A stretch of DNA of 63,893 bases, taken from the NCBI GenBank assembly GCA_003427395.1, contig BFEA01000884.1:3903-67795 (forward strand). The letters are read 5' to 3'. The first letter of the stretch is position 1, and each line of letters starts with the position of its first letter. Source of the DNA: Chara braunii (taxonomy: Eukaryota; Streptophyta; Charophyceae; Charales; Characeae). The notes beneath the pieces are model-generated. The model ran no database searches and was not told where the DNA came from. It saw nothing but the letters and a program-made list of their open reading frames with translations. This document shows, piece after piece, positions 41,891-52,694 of the stretch. Both the position numbers and the translations under genes were made by a program.

Positions 41891-43252
41891 CGGTTCCTAT
41901 GATCTCCGTAAGAATTTGAGGGAGGAACTCATTGAGCACACAGCCAAGGATCCGGAACTCAGTTTATCCTTCAGCAGATTCGGGCTGACCCTAGCAGTCA
42001 GCCTGATTTCCATGAATGTAAGGGCTTACTTTTCCGACGTTACGGGAAGCACAACCGACTGTGTGTACCCAACCATAAGCCGATCCTTACTCACTTCTTG
42101 GACTTGGCTCATGGTCGGAGTGGACACTTCGGTTTTGAGAAAACATACTGAAGTCTGCTGCAAAAGTTTGTATGGCCTGGAATGAAAGGAATGGCACGGA
42201 AGTTTGTGGGTCAGTGTGAAATCTGTCAACGCATCAAACTGTCTCGGCTAAAGCCCTATGGGCTGCCGCATCCTCTTCCTATTCCTAATGGCCCGGGTGA
42301 ATCTCTTTCCATCGACTTCACGGACATGGGAAAGAAGAGAAGGAATGGATATTCGTAAGTAATGGTGATCATTGACCGGTTTTTTAAATTTATGAATCTG
42401 ATTCCATTACCACCTCACGCCCCAACTGACCTTGTGATCAAAGAGTTTCATAAGAAGTACATTATGCAGTATGGGCCCCCGAAAACTTTCGTGAGTGACC
42501 CGGACACTAGATTCATAAGTGAAGATTGGAAGGACTTCACCTCCCAGATCTATGACATCAAACTCAAGATGACATCTGGTCGATATCCTGAAGCCAATGG
42601 TTTGGCCGAGGAGATCAACCAGACTGTGATCCAACTTCTCCGAGCTCTAATTGTGCCTGATCAGAACTCTTGGGATGCGGAGTTGCCGATTGTGCAGGGG
42701 TTGTACAACAACTCCATACACTCCTCCACCGGGATGACACCTAACCGGTTGCACCTGGGGTGGAGAACTCGGAATCCTCTATTCTATCTGTTTCCTGAAC
42801 AGCCACCTGGCCTGACACCTAGCCAGCCAGGCTACAGCGCTAAGTTTGATCGTTTGCTCAAAGTTGTTGTCGCAACTATGGAAAGGCGACGTAGTGCCAT
42901 GATTAAGCATGCAAACAAAAAGCGCCAGCCTGACCCTTTCACAGTGGGAAGTTATGTTTGGGTTAAGATGTCTGAGTTTTCTGAAGAAGAAGGTGTATCA
43001 CGAAAGCTTCTTCCTCAGTACTGCGGTCCGTGGAAGGTGCTGAACCGAGTAGCGAATGATTCATTTGGTCCTTCTTACACGATCGACGTGCCTCCTCATC
43101 TGCTCACGTACCAAGTCTTTCATGCATCGAAGTTGTTTCCGTATGAATCGCCCGAAACTTTTCCATATCGAGAATCAATGATTCCTCGTGCAATCAAGGG
43201 CGGTCATGAGATTGACAGAATTCTCGAGCACAGTGGGAAGAGGAGAAAAAGA
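41891..43252 (+). pseudogene. Element 2 integrase
   Basis: Zinc module 'HGRSGHFGFEKT' with 'CEICQRIK' (HHCC) near 42110-42240, broken by stops and a shift. Catalytic core: Asp in 'LSIDFTDMG', Asp in 'VSDPDTRFISED' and Glu in 'EANGLAEEINQTVIQ'. The 297-aa frame 42362-43255 carries the core and the C-terminal region 'VGSYVWVKMSEF' to 'YCGPWKVLNRV'. A stop at ~42358 precedes this frame. Confidence 0.85.
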
Positions 43253-43471
43253 TAATACAAAGTCCACTTCCTATATCATCCATTGAATGACTTTTATTGG
43301 ATTGCTAAGAAAGATTTGCTGCAGAGTGCCCTGCGAGTCGTCAACGCATACGAACGATTGAGTAGTTCCGAACAGCTGCCTAAATTCACTGCTACCCTCA
43401 CTCCTACGGAACATACCCGATCTCTCTTTGCTATTTATGCTTATGATGCATTATGTAAGGACTCTGATTGA
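43253..43471 (+). pseudogene. Element 2 chromodomain-like C-terminus
   Basis: After a TAA at 43253, reading on gives 'YKVHFLYHPLNDFYWIAK' followed by 'DLLQSALRVVNAYE'. This fits the chromodomain pattern Y-x-V-x-(F/W)...W...L...A...Y found at chromovirus integrase ends. It would steer integration to marked chromatin. The start at 43283 within the frame is not meaningful. Confidence 0.65.
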
Positions 43472-43496
43472 GTTACTCGCTCGAAGGGACCTCGCT

Positions 43497-43512
43497 CTTG
43501 AGGGGGGGGTAG
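43497..43512 (+). promoter_or_regulatory. Element 2 polypurine tract
   Basis: Purine-rich 'gaggggggggtag' directly before the 3' LTR TGTAATGACC. It would prime plus-strand DNA synthesis. Confidence 0.85.
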
Positions 43513-43893
43513 TGTAATGACCCGCCATAACAAAGACTGAGAACACTGCTGATTTTTGAAGTTCTGCCGATGGAATGGATGCTTTGCCAAGATTCCCGCA
43601 TTCTGCTGTGTTTTCTAAGTCTGTATGTGTGCGTGCCTGTGGATTTGCGTGCCTGTCTAAGTGCTTGTCGGCATGAGTGTGTGTGTGACCCACAAGGGTA
43701 CTTGCTTGTTTGGCAGGCCCATAGGGCCGGTACTTATCTGTGGCCGTGACATTGAGGGTTGCAGCAGGGAAACACCCAAGTAGCGGAGCCAGGGGCCCGT
43801 GGTGCTTAGAGCAGCGAAAAAACACTCAAGTAGCAGGTAGGCCGGTACCACACCCAGTAGCAGTAGATGTGCCGGGTACTCGAGGCCGAGCAG
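43513..43893 (+). repeat. Element 2 3' LTR, truncated after ~380 bp
   Basis: Matches 34393-34772 with scattered substitutions and one 1-bp insertion. Homology ends abruptly at 'cgaggccgagcag', followed by unrelated gypsy sequence. Confidence 0.9.
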
Positions 43894-44520
43894 TTCTGGT
43901 ACCGGAAAGAATGAGGGGATCTGCCTGAGGTGTGTTGGGAAACACTTTGCTAAGTAGCACCCCACGTGAGGCAACAACAGTTCAAGAAACTGAGCAGGCC
44001 AGCTGAGATAGCAGTCACACCTGCTGAACTAAATTCATCCCCTTTTGAAGATGAATCAGCCTTCGAGCCTAAGTATAGACCGGTTGCAGCTGACTCTTTG
44101 TATGCCAATATTGAGTCTTTTATAAATAAGCCCTTATATGAGGAAGAGCACGTCCCTTCAACTTCAGTTGAAGGAGAAGAGGAACTTGAGATCTGAACAA
44201 TCCTACTAAAGCCTCTCATCAGGAGGACCCGAATCAAGACCCTGTTGGACTATGGGGTCACCTATAACTTTATTTTCCCTCATGGAGTCAAGAAATTCCA
44301 TCTGGGATTCAAGGTCTCCGACCTTGAGCATCCACTAGAGATCCAAGTATAGAACTCCCAATCTATCACAGTCAAGCAGGTCCTTAAAGGTGTACCAGTG
44401 AGCTTTGATGCCAAAGTGGAAGTCAAACATAGTCCAAACTTCCATGTGTTTCCACATTTGCACTTCGACATCGTCTTGAGCCTAAAGTGGTTAAGGGCCA
44501 CTAACCCAACTATCGACTAG
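43894..44520 (+). pseudogene. Gypsy relic 3: protease-region fragment
   Basis: The frame 43966-44196 has an acidic linker ('PLYEEEHVPSTSVEGEEEL'). After a stop come 'IKTLLDYGVTYNFIFPHGV' (D-Y-G in place of the protease triad), another stop, and 'FPHLHFDIVLSLKWLR' as the second protease block. It ends before RT. It belongs to a gypsy element different from element 2, whose 3' LTR it interrupts. Confidence 0.7.
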
Positions 44521-45488
44521 ATAACCCCTGCAATCAGACTCACTCTCATTCACACATCTCATGCATGCAAACAGGTGCGCAGCAAACTGGCGACAAGCGC
44601 CCACTCAGAACTCAGAGATATGGTAATCGAGAACACAGTTCAGATTCAAGTTCACTTCGATGGCTATGGCGACTCAGCGCCCACACAACTCTCTGCTCGC
44701 ATACACAGGATCACCCTGGATATCCCACACGCGACACTCAGAACACACACACACACTCACATTGCACTCTACCTCCATCTATGGTGGCTATGGCCACTAC
44801 TACCCTATCGCTATGGCTAACTCCTTCTCTCTCATCCACTTCGTCCTCGGGCTCACTGCAGACCACCTCGCACAAGTCGCTTGTGGCAGCACTTCCGCAT
44901 GGCTCACGCAGGAATGAACGAATGCCTGGGCTCTGCCTCTTGATTTATACTTTTGTAGCGCGTTGGTCTGGCCCTTTCCCATGCCCGAGGTGCACACAGT
45001 CCCATGCGGTACTTGCTTGACTAGACAAGGACTGACTGGGGACTGGGACTGTTGACTCAGCATGGTAGACTTCCACCACTTGCCTCAGCCTAAACGTGGG
45101 CAACTTCGAAAGGCCACTACTGGGACCTTCCGGAAGGCCGTAGACTTGGCCCTTCGTTATTGTAGCAGCTATGACCTTGACCTTTCCGGACTGTAGCAGC
45201 TACGACCTTGACCCTTCGAGACAACTACAACTACAACTGCTAGACCTGACTGGAACTCCTACTCGACAGGTCTACTGATCGAATCCCTGCTGCCTATGGA
45301 CCCTACGACAACCTACCAACTGTTACAAATACACAGGTCACGGGTTCAACTCTGAGGGCCAACACAGATACTGTACACAGGTAAGGTGGGGACTAGGGAT
45401 CGAGCCCTGGGATATGCATCAGCTACTGTGAACTGGTGAATACCGTTTCACTCCCCCCGACCTAAATTCGAGGTCCTCCGAGAATAAC
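44521..45488. other. Probable 3' LTR of element 4 (minus), no gene
   Basis: On the minus strand, a polypurine 'ggggggag' at 45451-45458 is followed by TGAAACGGTATTCACC, a plausible LTR start at 45450. The far end of this LTR was not found, because no second copy lies in the window. A CA-rich microsatellite is at 44739-44757. Short plus-strand frames have no recognised domain. Confidence 0.45.
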
Positions 45489-45896
45489 TCAGTCCAAGGC
45501 AGGACCTTTGCCTCTCTGATCTCTTCCGTAGGCTCTAACTATATTGGGAGCTGTTTCTAGAAGTTCTACTCTAGTGAACCAGCGGTCATCCTCCGGCTCC
45601 TGATAAGCAAACAGGACCTTATACTGTTTCTGGGGACGACCTCTACCTCCTGTTATGAATACATCTTCACCTACAATGCCGTCAATGTCATATCTGCCAT
45701 CCATGTCTGGAGGGATCATGGACCGTCTAGATGGAAATTGTTGACTGGTGACACACGGCAGCAACTTTGATGCGTGAAATACAGGGTAGGTGTGGAGGTG
45801 TGCTGGGATCTCTATAGTATAGGACGGTCCATCCTCTCCGCCCTTAACTTCTAGAACTGGGCAGTAACTTCTGCGAGATGTTCTCCTCAAATGCAA
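45489..45896 (-). pseudogene. Element 4 integrase C-terminus and chromodomain
   Basis: The frame includes 'GPSYTIEIPAHLHTYPVFHA' (integrase C-terminal region) and, at the end, 'YKVLFAYQEPEDDRWFTR' with 'ELLETAPNIVRAY', a chromodomain-like block. A frame change near 45897-45975 separates it from the integrase core. In that gap another frame reads 'VWVKSKEFAFE', the usual segment before GPW/GPY. Confidence 0.75.
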
Positions 45897-45975
45897 ACTC
45901 TTTAGACTTGACCCAGACCAGGTCGCCTACCTGAAACTGCGATGGGCGACGGTGCTTATTAGCTTGTTCTATCAT

Positions 45976-46841
45976 TCAGTGCTTGGCCTTCCTGAGGTTC
46001 TCAACAACAGTGGCTATCTCTTTCTCATGTTGTATCGCGAACTCCCTGGTATCAGGCGGTAGCCTATGAATCTGATCCCGGTTAAGCCCTTCAAACGGTT
46101 TGCGCGGTCTAAAGGACTTGTGCAGCTCATTGGGAGTGCGACAAGTGGATAAGTGCACACTGTTATTGTATGCACTGGCTACCTTGGGTAACATCTCGTC
46201 CCAGTTGATCTGATCGGGTCTAATATACATGCGCAGAACTTGCCGCAGGATCTTGTTCATCTGCTCGGTCTGACCGTTAGTCTCTGGATGGCGGTCGGAC
46301 GACGTCAACAACTTAGATCCATAGACTCTCATCAGCTCCTGCTAGTTCTGGCTAGTAAAGCGGGTATTTCTATCACAAACAATAGACAATGGGATGCCAT
46401 GCTCGCTAACCCAAAAATCGAAAAACTTCTGAATCACTAACTTTGTACGCGCCTCTACATGCAAAGGAACAAAAACAACATACTTGCTAAATCTATCAAC
46501 TACGACCATGACTTGGCTCTTGCCGTGCCTACTCTTGACACCGGCATCCATTAAGTCGATGGAGATTGAATCTCCAGGCTGGTCTGGAATAGGCAAGGGT
46601 CTGAGAAGACCTAGAGGGGCACGCATAGTAGTCTTGTTCCTCCGACAGACTTATTCCGGACATACTCTATGCAGTCGTTTTTCATTCCTGGCCATGTGTA
46701 CGCGTGCATAAGATTGGCTAAAGTCTTTTGCCAACCGAAGTGTCCCTCTGTATCATGGCATTCCCTTAGGATCAGACTGCGGATCTCCTCACTGTTGGGA
46801 ACACATAGGCGGTCTACTACATTAGGCTTCTCGAATAACAA
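45976..46841 (-). pseudogene. Element 4 integrase core
   Basis: The zinc module 'HDTEGHFGWQKTL' (46611-46841) has its two His; the Cys pair lies past a frame change. In 46342-46626, the first Asp is in 'ISIDLMDAGVKS' and the second in 'VCDRNTRFTSQN'. In 45976-46332 the Glu is in 'HPETNGQTEQMNKILRQ'. One stop at ~46342 and one frame change divide the gene, but all three catalytic acids remain. Confidence 0.85.
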
Positions 46842-46849
46842 ACCCTCTG

Positions 46850-47620
46850 TAGTGCGGTAATCTAGCTCAGTCTCTGGGGCCTCCTTAACCTTCTTGAGGA
46901 GGGCACTATAGATAGGGTCCTGCGCATACGCCTGTCTAACTTTCTCTTGCAGGTCACGCCCTATGTCCAGATAGTGAACTATGGCTCCAAGTAGTCTGAT
47001 CTCCTACTCAGAGCATCCGCAACTACATTGTACTTGCCCTTCACAAGCTTGAGCTCAAAGTCATATTGGTCTATCTCAGCGGCCCACCTAGTCAACTTAG
47101 GTGTCATTTTGGCCTGTGTCTTCAGCCATCCAAGCGTCTCATGGTCTGAATACACTTTGAAGTGCCTCCCAAGCAGGTAATGCTTCCAGTGCTCTAAAGC
47201 CTGCCTGAGAGCGTAGAGTTCTCTCTCATACGTCGAGGTGGCGACCTTCTATGAGGGCATCCTTGCTGACATGAACTCTACGGGTCTAGAACCATTGTCG
47301 TCGTCCTGCTGTAACACGGCGCCTATCCCATACTGACCCGCGTCTGTGGTGACGACAAATGGCAAGGATGGATCGGCTACGTTGAGGACAGGGTACTCTA
47401 TCAATGCGCGCTTCAACTTCTTTAGCGCATACATACAGTCCTTATCCCACTGCTAGATTGCCTCTTTCTCGAGCAACCTGCGAAGGGGAGCGGCGATAGT
47501 AGAGTTCCTCACGAACTTCCTGTAATAGTTAGCTAGGCCTAGGAACGACCGCAACTTTGTCAATGTGCGGGGCATCGGCCAGTCTCTAATTGCCGCTATC
47601 TTACTGTCCTCGGGCTCCGT
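46850..47620 (-). pseudogene. Element 4 RNase H region
   Basis: The 47249-47434 frame has 'LPFVVTTDAGQYGIGAVLQQ', the first catalytic block. Further blocks are readable past breaks in other frames between 47000 and 47240: the heart of the RNase H ('LYALRQALEHWKHYLLGRH'-like) and 'VADALS'-like ends. Stops and frame changes are frequent, so this is the least preserved part of element 4. Confidence 0.7.
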
Positions 47621-49150
47621 CTAACACATGGCCCAAGTACAAAACTTGTGTCTTTGCCCACTCGCACTTCTTTGCATTGATCTTGAAGTTAGCTTCTCCA
47701 AGACCTGCCTCAAATGACCCTGATGTTCGTGGAGGGTCCTACTGAAAACTAAGATGTCGTCTAGATACACTACGAAAAATCTATCTAACCAAGGCATAAA
47801 CAAATCGTTCATACATCGCTGAAATGTTGCTGGCGCATTGGTCAGTTCAAAGGGCATCATTATGAACTCATAATGCCCATATCTAGTCTGAAACTCAGTC
47901 TTGTACTGGTCATCAGGATGGACTTCTATCTGATGATATCCGGACTTTAAATCTATCTTAGAGAAATACTTGCAACCCTGCACCCGATCTAGGAGATCGT
48001 CTATCCTAGGCAGTGGTTCAGCATTCTTGATTGTAATAGCATTCAGATCCCTATAATCTATACACATGTGCATCTCTCCTTCCTTCTTGGGGACAAATAA
48101 AACTGGTGCTCCAAAAGGAGACGAACTGGGCCTAATCCAACCCTTCTCAAGGAGCTCGTCCAACTGCTTGCGCAACTCCTCTAACTCTCTAGGGGACATC
48201 CTGTAGATTGCACCCTTAGGAGTTTTACTGCCAGGCTCTATCTCTATCCTGTGTCGGATCGGTCGCGGCACTACTCCTGTCGGCGGCTCAGTTAAGTCTT
48301 TGAACTCTTCCAGCAGCTTGGCAATGGCTGGTTCTGTGGAACTATCTTCTTGCTTAGGCTCAGTGATAGGCCTCACATACACTGCGAAGACCTGATCCTC
48401 TAACTGCTTCTTTTTCTCTAATCGCGCGAACGCGGGAGCACTGAGACAACAATGTGCCAGCGAGTTGTCTACTACCGACATATGGAACAGACGGGTTGTC
48501 TTAACCTCGCCTGACGGACTAGGGAGCCTACACTCATGCTCTCTCAAGTGGAGTGTGGCCCCTGCTGCCTCTCCCCAGTCCATATCTAGGACTATGTCAA
48601 AAGGAAGGTCATCCTGAACGAGGAGAGTCAGGGAATGGAGAACTTTCTCCACCTTCCCATCTTTCTTTAGGCGAAAATACGCCTGGACTCCCTCTACGTA
48701 GTCCTCAACTCGCATCGTGCGGTTGTCTGCGAGGACACTAACTATGGGGTCTTTCAAATTCTGGACTTTCAATCCTAGCCTCAACTTTTTCAGCGCCCTA
48801 CGGCTAATGTAACTGCGGGTAGCCCCTGAGTCTATAAGGGCTCCAACTCTACTTCTAAACACCTCTACGTCAACTAACACTAGCTGCCCTTTACTGTCTT
48901 TCTTCATCTTGGCCCAGGTAGGCATCCTCTCCTTCAATTCCTCTGCCACGCCTGTGAGGGACGTGCCTGGAGAGACGTTGATACAAGCAGTCTCTGGACC
49001 GCTAACTAGGCACGGGCCTGCAACCTCTGTCGAAGGCTCATGTGGTGTGGGAGTTTCCTCTATGCGCACGCTCGCTTCCCCATATGGCCTAGTAGTAGGG
49101 GCCGTTGCAACCCCTATCGGTGGCTGCCTTTTGACTCCTAGGCAGCCCAT
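47621..49150 (-). CDS. Element 4 protease-reverse transcriptase, 509-aa open frame
   Basis: The start at 49150 overlaps the end of the gag frame by 13 nt in another frame, a typical gag-pol arrangement. Protease: '[18 protein letters not shown]' with an intact D-S-G and '[12 protein letters not shown]'. RT: '[14 protein letters not shown]', '[15 protein letters not shown]' (motif A), '[16 protein letters not shown]' (motif B) and '[14 protein letters not shown]' (motif C). The last ~30 residues are out of frame after a shift near 47700. Both enzymatic cores are uninterrupted. The part from 48436 upward is duplicated in mirror image at 51057-51771. Confidence 0.85.
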   Translation of the reverse strand: MGCLGVKRQPPIGVATAPTTRPYGEASVRIEETPTPHEPSTEVAGPCLVSGPETACINVSPGTSLTGVAEELKERMPTWAKMKKDSKGQLVLVDVEVFRSRVGALIDSGATRSYISRRALKKLRLGLKVQNLKDPIVSVLADNRTMRVEDYVEGVQAYFRLKKDGKVEKVLHSLTLLVQDDLPFDIVLDMDWGEAAGATLHLREHECRLPSPSGEVKTTRLFHMSVVDNSLAHCCLSAPAFARLEKKKQLEDQVFAVYVRPITEPKQEDSSTEPAIAKLLEEFKDLTEPPTGVVPRPIRHRIEIEPGSKTPKGAIYRMSPRELEELRKQLDELLEKGWIRPSSSPFGAPVLFVPKKEGEMHMCIDYRDLNAITIKNAEPLPRIDDLLDRVQGCKYFSKIDLKSGYHQIEVHPDDQYKTEFQTRYGHYEFIMMPFELTNAPATFQRCMNDLFMPWLDRFFVVYLDDILVFSRTLHEHQGHLRQVLEKLTSRSMQRSASGQRHKFCTWAMC

Positions 49151-50062
49151 CGGGCCTGTCTAAACTTAGGACAATATTTTACGATATGGGCAGGGTCACC
49201 ACAGTAAATGCACTGCCCCTGCTCCATTCGCTGCTGCCACACTTTTTGGTCCAAACCCAAGTCTTCCCAAGGCCGGCCTTGTGGCCAACCCAGGTGCCAA
49301 CCTCCTGACCATTGAGGTGACCTGCCACCTCGTCGCTGTGGGGACAGACTGGGACCTTGACGATTCGGCGGGGGACCTTGACCCCTACCTCCCACTTGGT
49401 GGTTCCCTTGACCGCCAACCCCCTGTGCGCCCGATCCTCGGCCTCCCATGGCCTGGCCCCTTTGGCCCTGGCCTCCTCCTACCTTGCGGTCTCCCTCCAN
49501 CCGCGACAGCCGCATAGGACCTCCCCTGACCTACGCTGTTGTCCTCTTCCTCGAGGCCCCACTCAATCTGACTGTACGGGACCTCGTCAGTACCACCTTC
49601 TTCCAATGTAAGGATCATATGATCTTTGGCCCTGACTTGGCCAGAGATGGTACAACCTTTCCACTTTTTGCCCTTGTCAAAGTCCTTGTTCCAGAAAGTG
49701 GAGACTGGCATACCGCTGCGTACGAAACTCGCGGGCCACCTTGCTAACGTATGCAAGAATGTCCCCCACCGCGACTTCGTCCTCGGTCGGCGAAGTTGGT
49801 GGTGCATAGAAGGCTATGTATGTATGTAGATGAGCGCTAAGAGTTGCGCATTGCGGCTCCAGTAAGCATCCGGTGGAAGGGAGAGGGAGCCATGCAAAAT
49901 CCTCGGGCGTCAATGGGTCCAAGTCCTCTATGTTGAACGCGCGCGCCGAATTCCGTGAAGGTCCACTTGAAGACGACTCAATGCCATTGCTTCCGAACGG
50001 AGAAGAAACCGCACATACATCCTGTCCTTGGGCTCGTAAATTCAACGAAGGTACGAGTCGGG
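49138..50062 (-). pseudogene. Element 4 Gag (left palindrome arm)
   Basis: Frames 49677-50062 (N-terminal: 'NIEDLDPLTPEDFAWLPLPS'), 49385-49807 and 49138-49515. The last has a Gly/Arg-rich region and the knuckle 'CIYCGDPAHIVKYC' (C-x2-C-x4-H-x4-C). One unresolved base is at 49500. The true Gag start is lost at the mirror axis, so the open frame beyond 50062 reads into the spacer and the other arm. Confidence 0.75.
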
Positions 50063-50087
50063 AAGGACTTTCGACTTCCGCATGTGC

Positions 50088-51069
50088 CCCGACTCGTACC
50101 TTCGTTGAATTTACGAGCCCAAGGACAGGATGCATGTGCGGTTTCTTCTCCGTTCGGAAGCAATGGCATTGAGTCGTCTTCAAGTGGACCTTCACGGAAT
50201 TCGGCGCGCGCGTTCAACATAGAGGACTTGGACCCATTGACGCCCGAGGATTTTGCATGGCTCCCTCTCCCTTCCACCGGATGCTTACTGGAGCCGCAAT
50301 GCGCAACTCTTAGCGCTCATCTACATACATACNNNNNNNNNNNNNNNNNNNNNNNNNNNNNNACTCTTAGCGCTCATCTACATACATACCTAGCCTTCTA
50401 TGCACCACCAACTTCGCCGACGGAGGACGAAGTCGCGGTGGGGGACATTCTTGCATACGTTAGCAAGGTGGCCCGCGAGTTTCGCACGCAGCGGTATGCC
50501 AGTCTCCACTTTCTGGAACAAGGACTTTGACAAGGGCAAAAAGTGGAAAGGTTGTACCATCTCTGGCCAAGTCAGGGCCAAAGATCATATGATCCTTACA
50601 TTGGAAGAAGGTGGTACTGACGAGGTCCCGTACAGTCAGATTGAGTGGGGCCTCGAGGAAGAGGACAACAGCGTAGGTCAGGGGAGGTCCTATGCGGCTG
50701 TCGCGGTTGGAGGGAGACCGCAAGGTAGGAGGAGGCCAGGGCCAAAGGGGCCAGGCCATGGGAGGCCGAGGATCGGGCGCACAGGGGGTTGGCGGTCAAG
50801 GGAACCACCAAGTGGGAGGTAGGGGTCAAGGTCCCCCGCCGAATCGTCAAGGTCCCAGTCTGTCCCCACAGCGACGAGGTGGCAGGTCACCTCAATGGTC
50901 AGGAGGTTGGCACCTGGGTTGGCCACAAGGCCGGCCTTGGGAAGACTTGGGTTTGGACCAAAAAGTGTGGCAGCAGCGAATGGAGCAGGGGCAGTGCATT
51001 TACTGTGGTGACCCTGCCCATATCGTAAAATATTGTCCTAAGTTTAGACAGGCCCGATGGGCTGCCTAG
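50088..51069 (+). pseudogene. Element 4 Gag (right palindrome arm)
   Basis: Mirror copy of the left Gag: 'NIEDLDPLTPEDFAWLPLPS', then an N-gap, then 50400-50822 and 50692-51069 with the knuckle 'CIYCGDPAHIVKYC'. Apart from the gap and a few substitutions it equals the left arm. Confidence 0.75.
50306..50389. other. Assembly gap (30 N) flanked by a 27-bp duplicate
   Basis: The 27 bp before the gap (50306-50332) are repeated exactly after it (50363-50389), while the left arm has a single copy. This is the signature of two overlapping contig ends joined without merging; the gap probably holds no sequence. Confidence 0.85.
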
Positions 51070-51827
51070 GAGTCAAAAGGCAGCCACCGATAGGGGTTGC
51101 AACGGCCCCTACTACTAGGCCATATGGGGAAGCGAGCGTGNGCATAGAGGAAACTCCCACACCACATGAGCCTTCGACAGAGGTTGCAGGCCCGTGCCTA
51201 GTTAGCGGTCCAGAGACTGCTTGTATCAACGTCTCTCCAGGCACGTCCCTCACAGGCGTGGCAGAGGAATTGAAGGAGAGGATGCCTACCTGGGCCAAGA
51301 TGAAGAAAGACAGTAAAGGGCAGCTAGTGTTAGTTGACGTAGAGGTGTTTAGAAGTAGAGTTGGAGCCCTTATAGACTCAGGGGCTACCCGCAGTTACAT
51401 TAGCCGTAGGGCGCTGAAAAAGTTGAGGCTAGGATTGAAAGTCCAGAATTTGAAAGACCCCATAGTTAGTGTCCTCGCAGACAACCGCACGATGCGAGTT
51501 GAGGACTACGTAGAGGGAGTCCAGGCGTATTTTCGCCTAAAGAAAGATGGGAAGGTGGAGAAAGTTCTCCATTCCCTGACTCTCCTCGTTCAGGATGACC
51601 TTCCTTTTGACATAGTCCTAGATATGGACTGGGGAGAGGCAGCAGGGGCCACACTCCACTTGAGAGAGCATGAGTGTAGGCTCCCTAGTCCGTCAGGCGA
51701 GGTTAAGACAACCCGTCTGTTCCATATGTCGGTAGTAGACAACTCGCTGGCACATTGTTGTCTCAGTGCTCAGATATATATGGGGAGTGGGGAGATCGAG
51801 TGGATCGCCCAGATAAGGAGCCACTAA
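51057..51827 (+). pseudogene. Element 4 protease (right palindrome arm), truncated
   Basis: Mirror of the first ~240 residues of the 47621-49150 product, including '[18 protein letters not shown]'. Homology ends at 51771 and the frame runs ~18 codons into unrelated sequence. RT is absent. One unresolved base is at 51141. Confidence 0.8.
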
Positions 51828-52520
51828 TCAAAGAATGAAAAGTTGGAACTTTGTGAAAATTTCGAGAGAAAGAAAAAATATATATATATTAAATAATTAA
51901 TAAAATTTCGCGATTGCAAGTTCGATAGGTCTCCTATGTTTCCCCACATAAGGTAATTCGAAAAAAAAATCGAATTTCAGACTGCTAATGGAAAAAAATA
52001 ATAATAACGAATGGAGATTATCAAAGTAACTGAACTACAAAAAAGAATTCCGCCAGTTCGGAAAATTTCGAAACATAAAAAAATCCGGCATTTCTCGGGT
52101 GAGAGTGTGCACAGTTTGGAAACAAATGACTGCCAGAGGAATTTCCCTTTAAAAAAAAATAGTTTCCGAATCTGGGAATAACGGTCAAATTTTGAAATTT
52201 CCGTTACCCCCGAATGCGTGAAAAAAAAAAAAGAATGAGCCAATTTTCGGAAATAAGTTTGAATATTGAATTTCGAAAAAAGAATCTTTGGAATTCCGAA
52301 TTAACGGGGAATTGCGAAGGAAAAGATGAATTGAAACAAATTCCGTAATATTTTCGGACCTCCAGCACCGGAATTTTGAATTTCAAAAATTTCAGATACT
52401 ATGCTATTGCGATTTTCCACGAATGAGAATGGCGGGAAAATGAAATCCAAGAAAAAGAAAAATTTTCGATTTCGGCAGTTAGGGCAAAAATCTGCGATTT
52501 TGGGGACTAATTAGTGTGAC
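51772..52520. other. AT-rich island, no gene
   Basis: Much more AT-rich than its surroundings, with 'tatatatatat', A-runs and repeated 'gaattt'/'gaaattt' phrases. No domain in any frame. The origin is unknown. Confidence 0.5.
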
Positions 52521-52522
52521 AT

Positions 52523-52524
<2 letters not shown>

Positions 52525-52565
<41 letters not shown>

Positions 52566-52590
52566 GATTAATCCATCAATCCACCAATCC

Positions 52591-52632
<42 letters not shown>

Positions 52633-52640
52633 TAATCAAT
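52525..52640. repeat. (TCAA)n microsatellite
   Basis: Tetranucleotide array, interrupted once near 52564-52594 by variant units such as 'tccatcaatcca'. Confidence 0.95.
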
Positions 52641-52694
52641 CCTTGATTGTCCCCGCGCTTGTGTCAGATCAGGTTGTCCTGATTCACAAGCGGT

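Larger units (their letters stand above)
34393..43893 (+). mobile_element. Element 2: Ty3/gypsy chromovirus with 5' LTR and truncated 3' LTR
   Basis: 5' LTR (34393-35764), primer site, gag, PR, RT, RNase H, IN, chromodomain, polypurine tract and the first ~380 bp of the 3' LTR (43513-43893). The two LTR starts share the sequence from TGTAATGACCCGCC with roughly 95% identity by eye, so the insertion is not recent. Stops and frameshifts occur in gag, around the PR-RT join and in RNase H/IN. The 3' LTR is cut at 'gaggccgagcag', where another gypsy relic starts. Confidence 0.9.
45489..50062 (-). mobile_element. Element 4: Ty3/gypsy chromovirus (gag to chromodomain)
   Basis: Minus-strand order: gag with CCHC knuckle, PR, RT, RNase H, IN and chromodomain-like end. 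The PR active site DSGATRSY and RT YLDD are intact, making this the best preserved gypsy pol in the window. It lacks a 5' LTR and primer site, because its 5' end runs into the mirror axis of a palindrome at 50075. Confidence 0.85.
48436..51771. repeat. Large inverted repeat (palindrome), arms ~1.63 and ~1.68 kb
   Basis: Left arm 48436-50062, spacer 50063-50087, right arm 50088-51771. The axis is at 50075. The right arm is longer by 57 nt, exactly the 30-N gap plus a 27-bp repeat of its flank. A few real mismatches exist (for example 'catacatcctg' versus 'gatgcatg' near the axis, and 'cggtcggcg' versus 'cgacggagg'), so the arms are near-identical but not exact copies. Confidence 0.9.
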
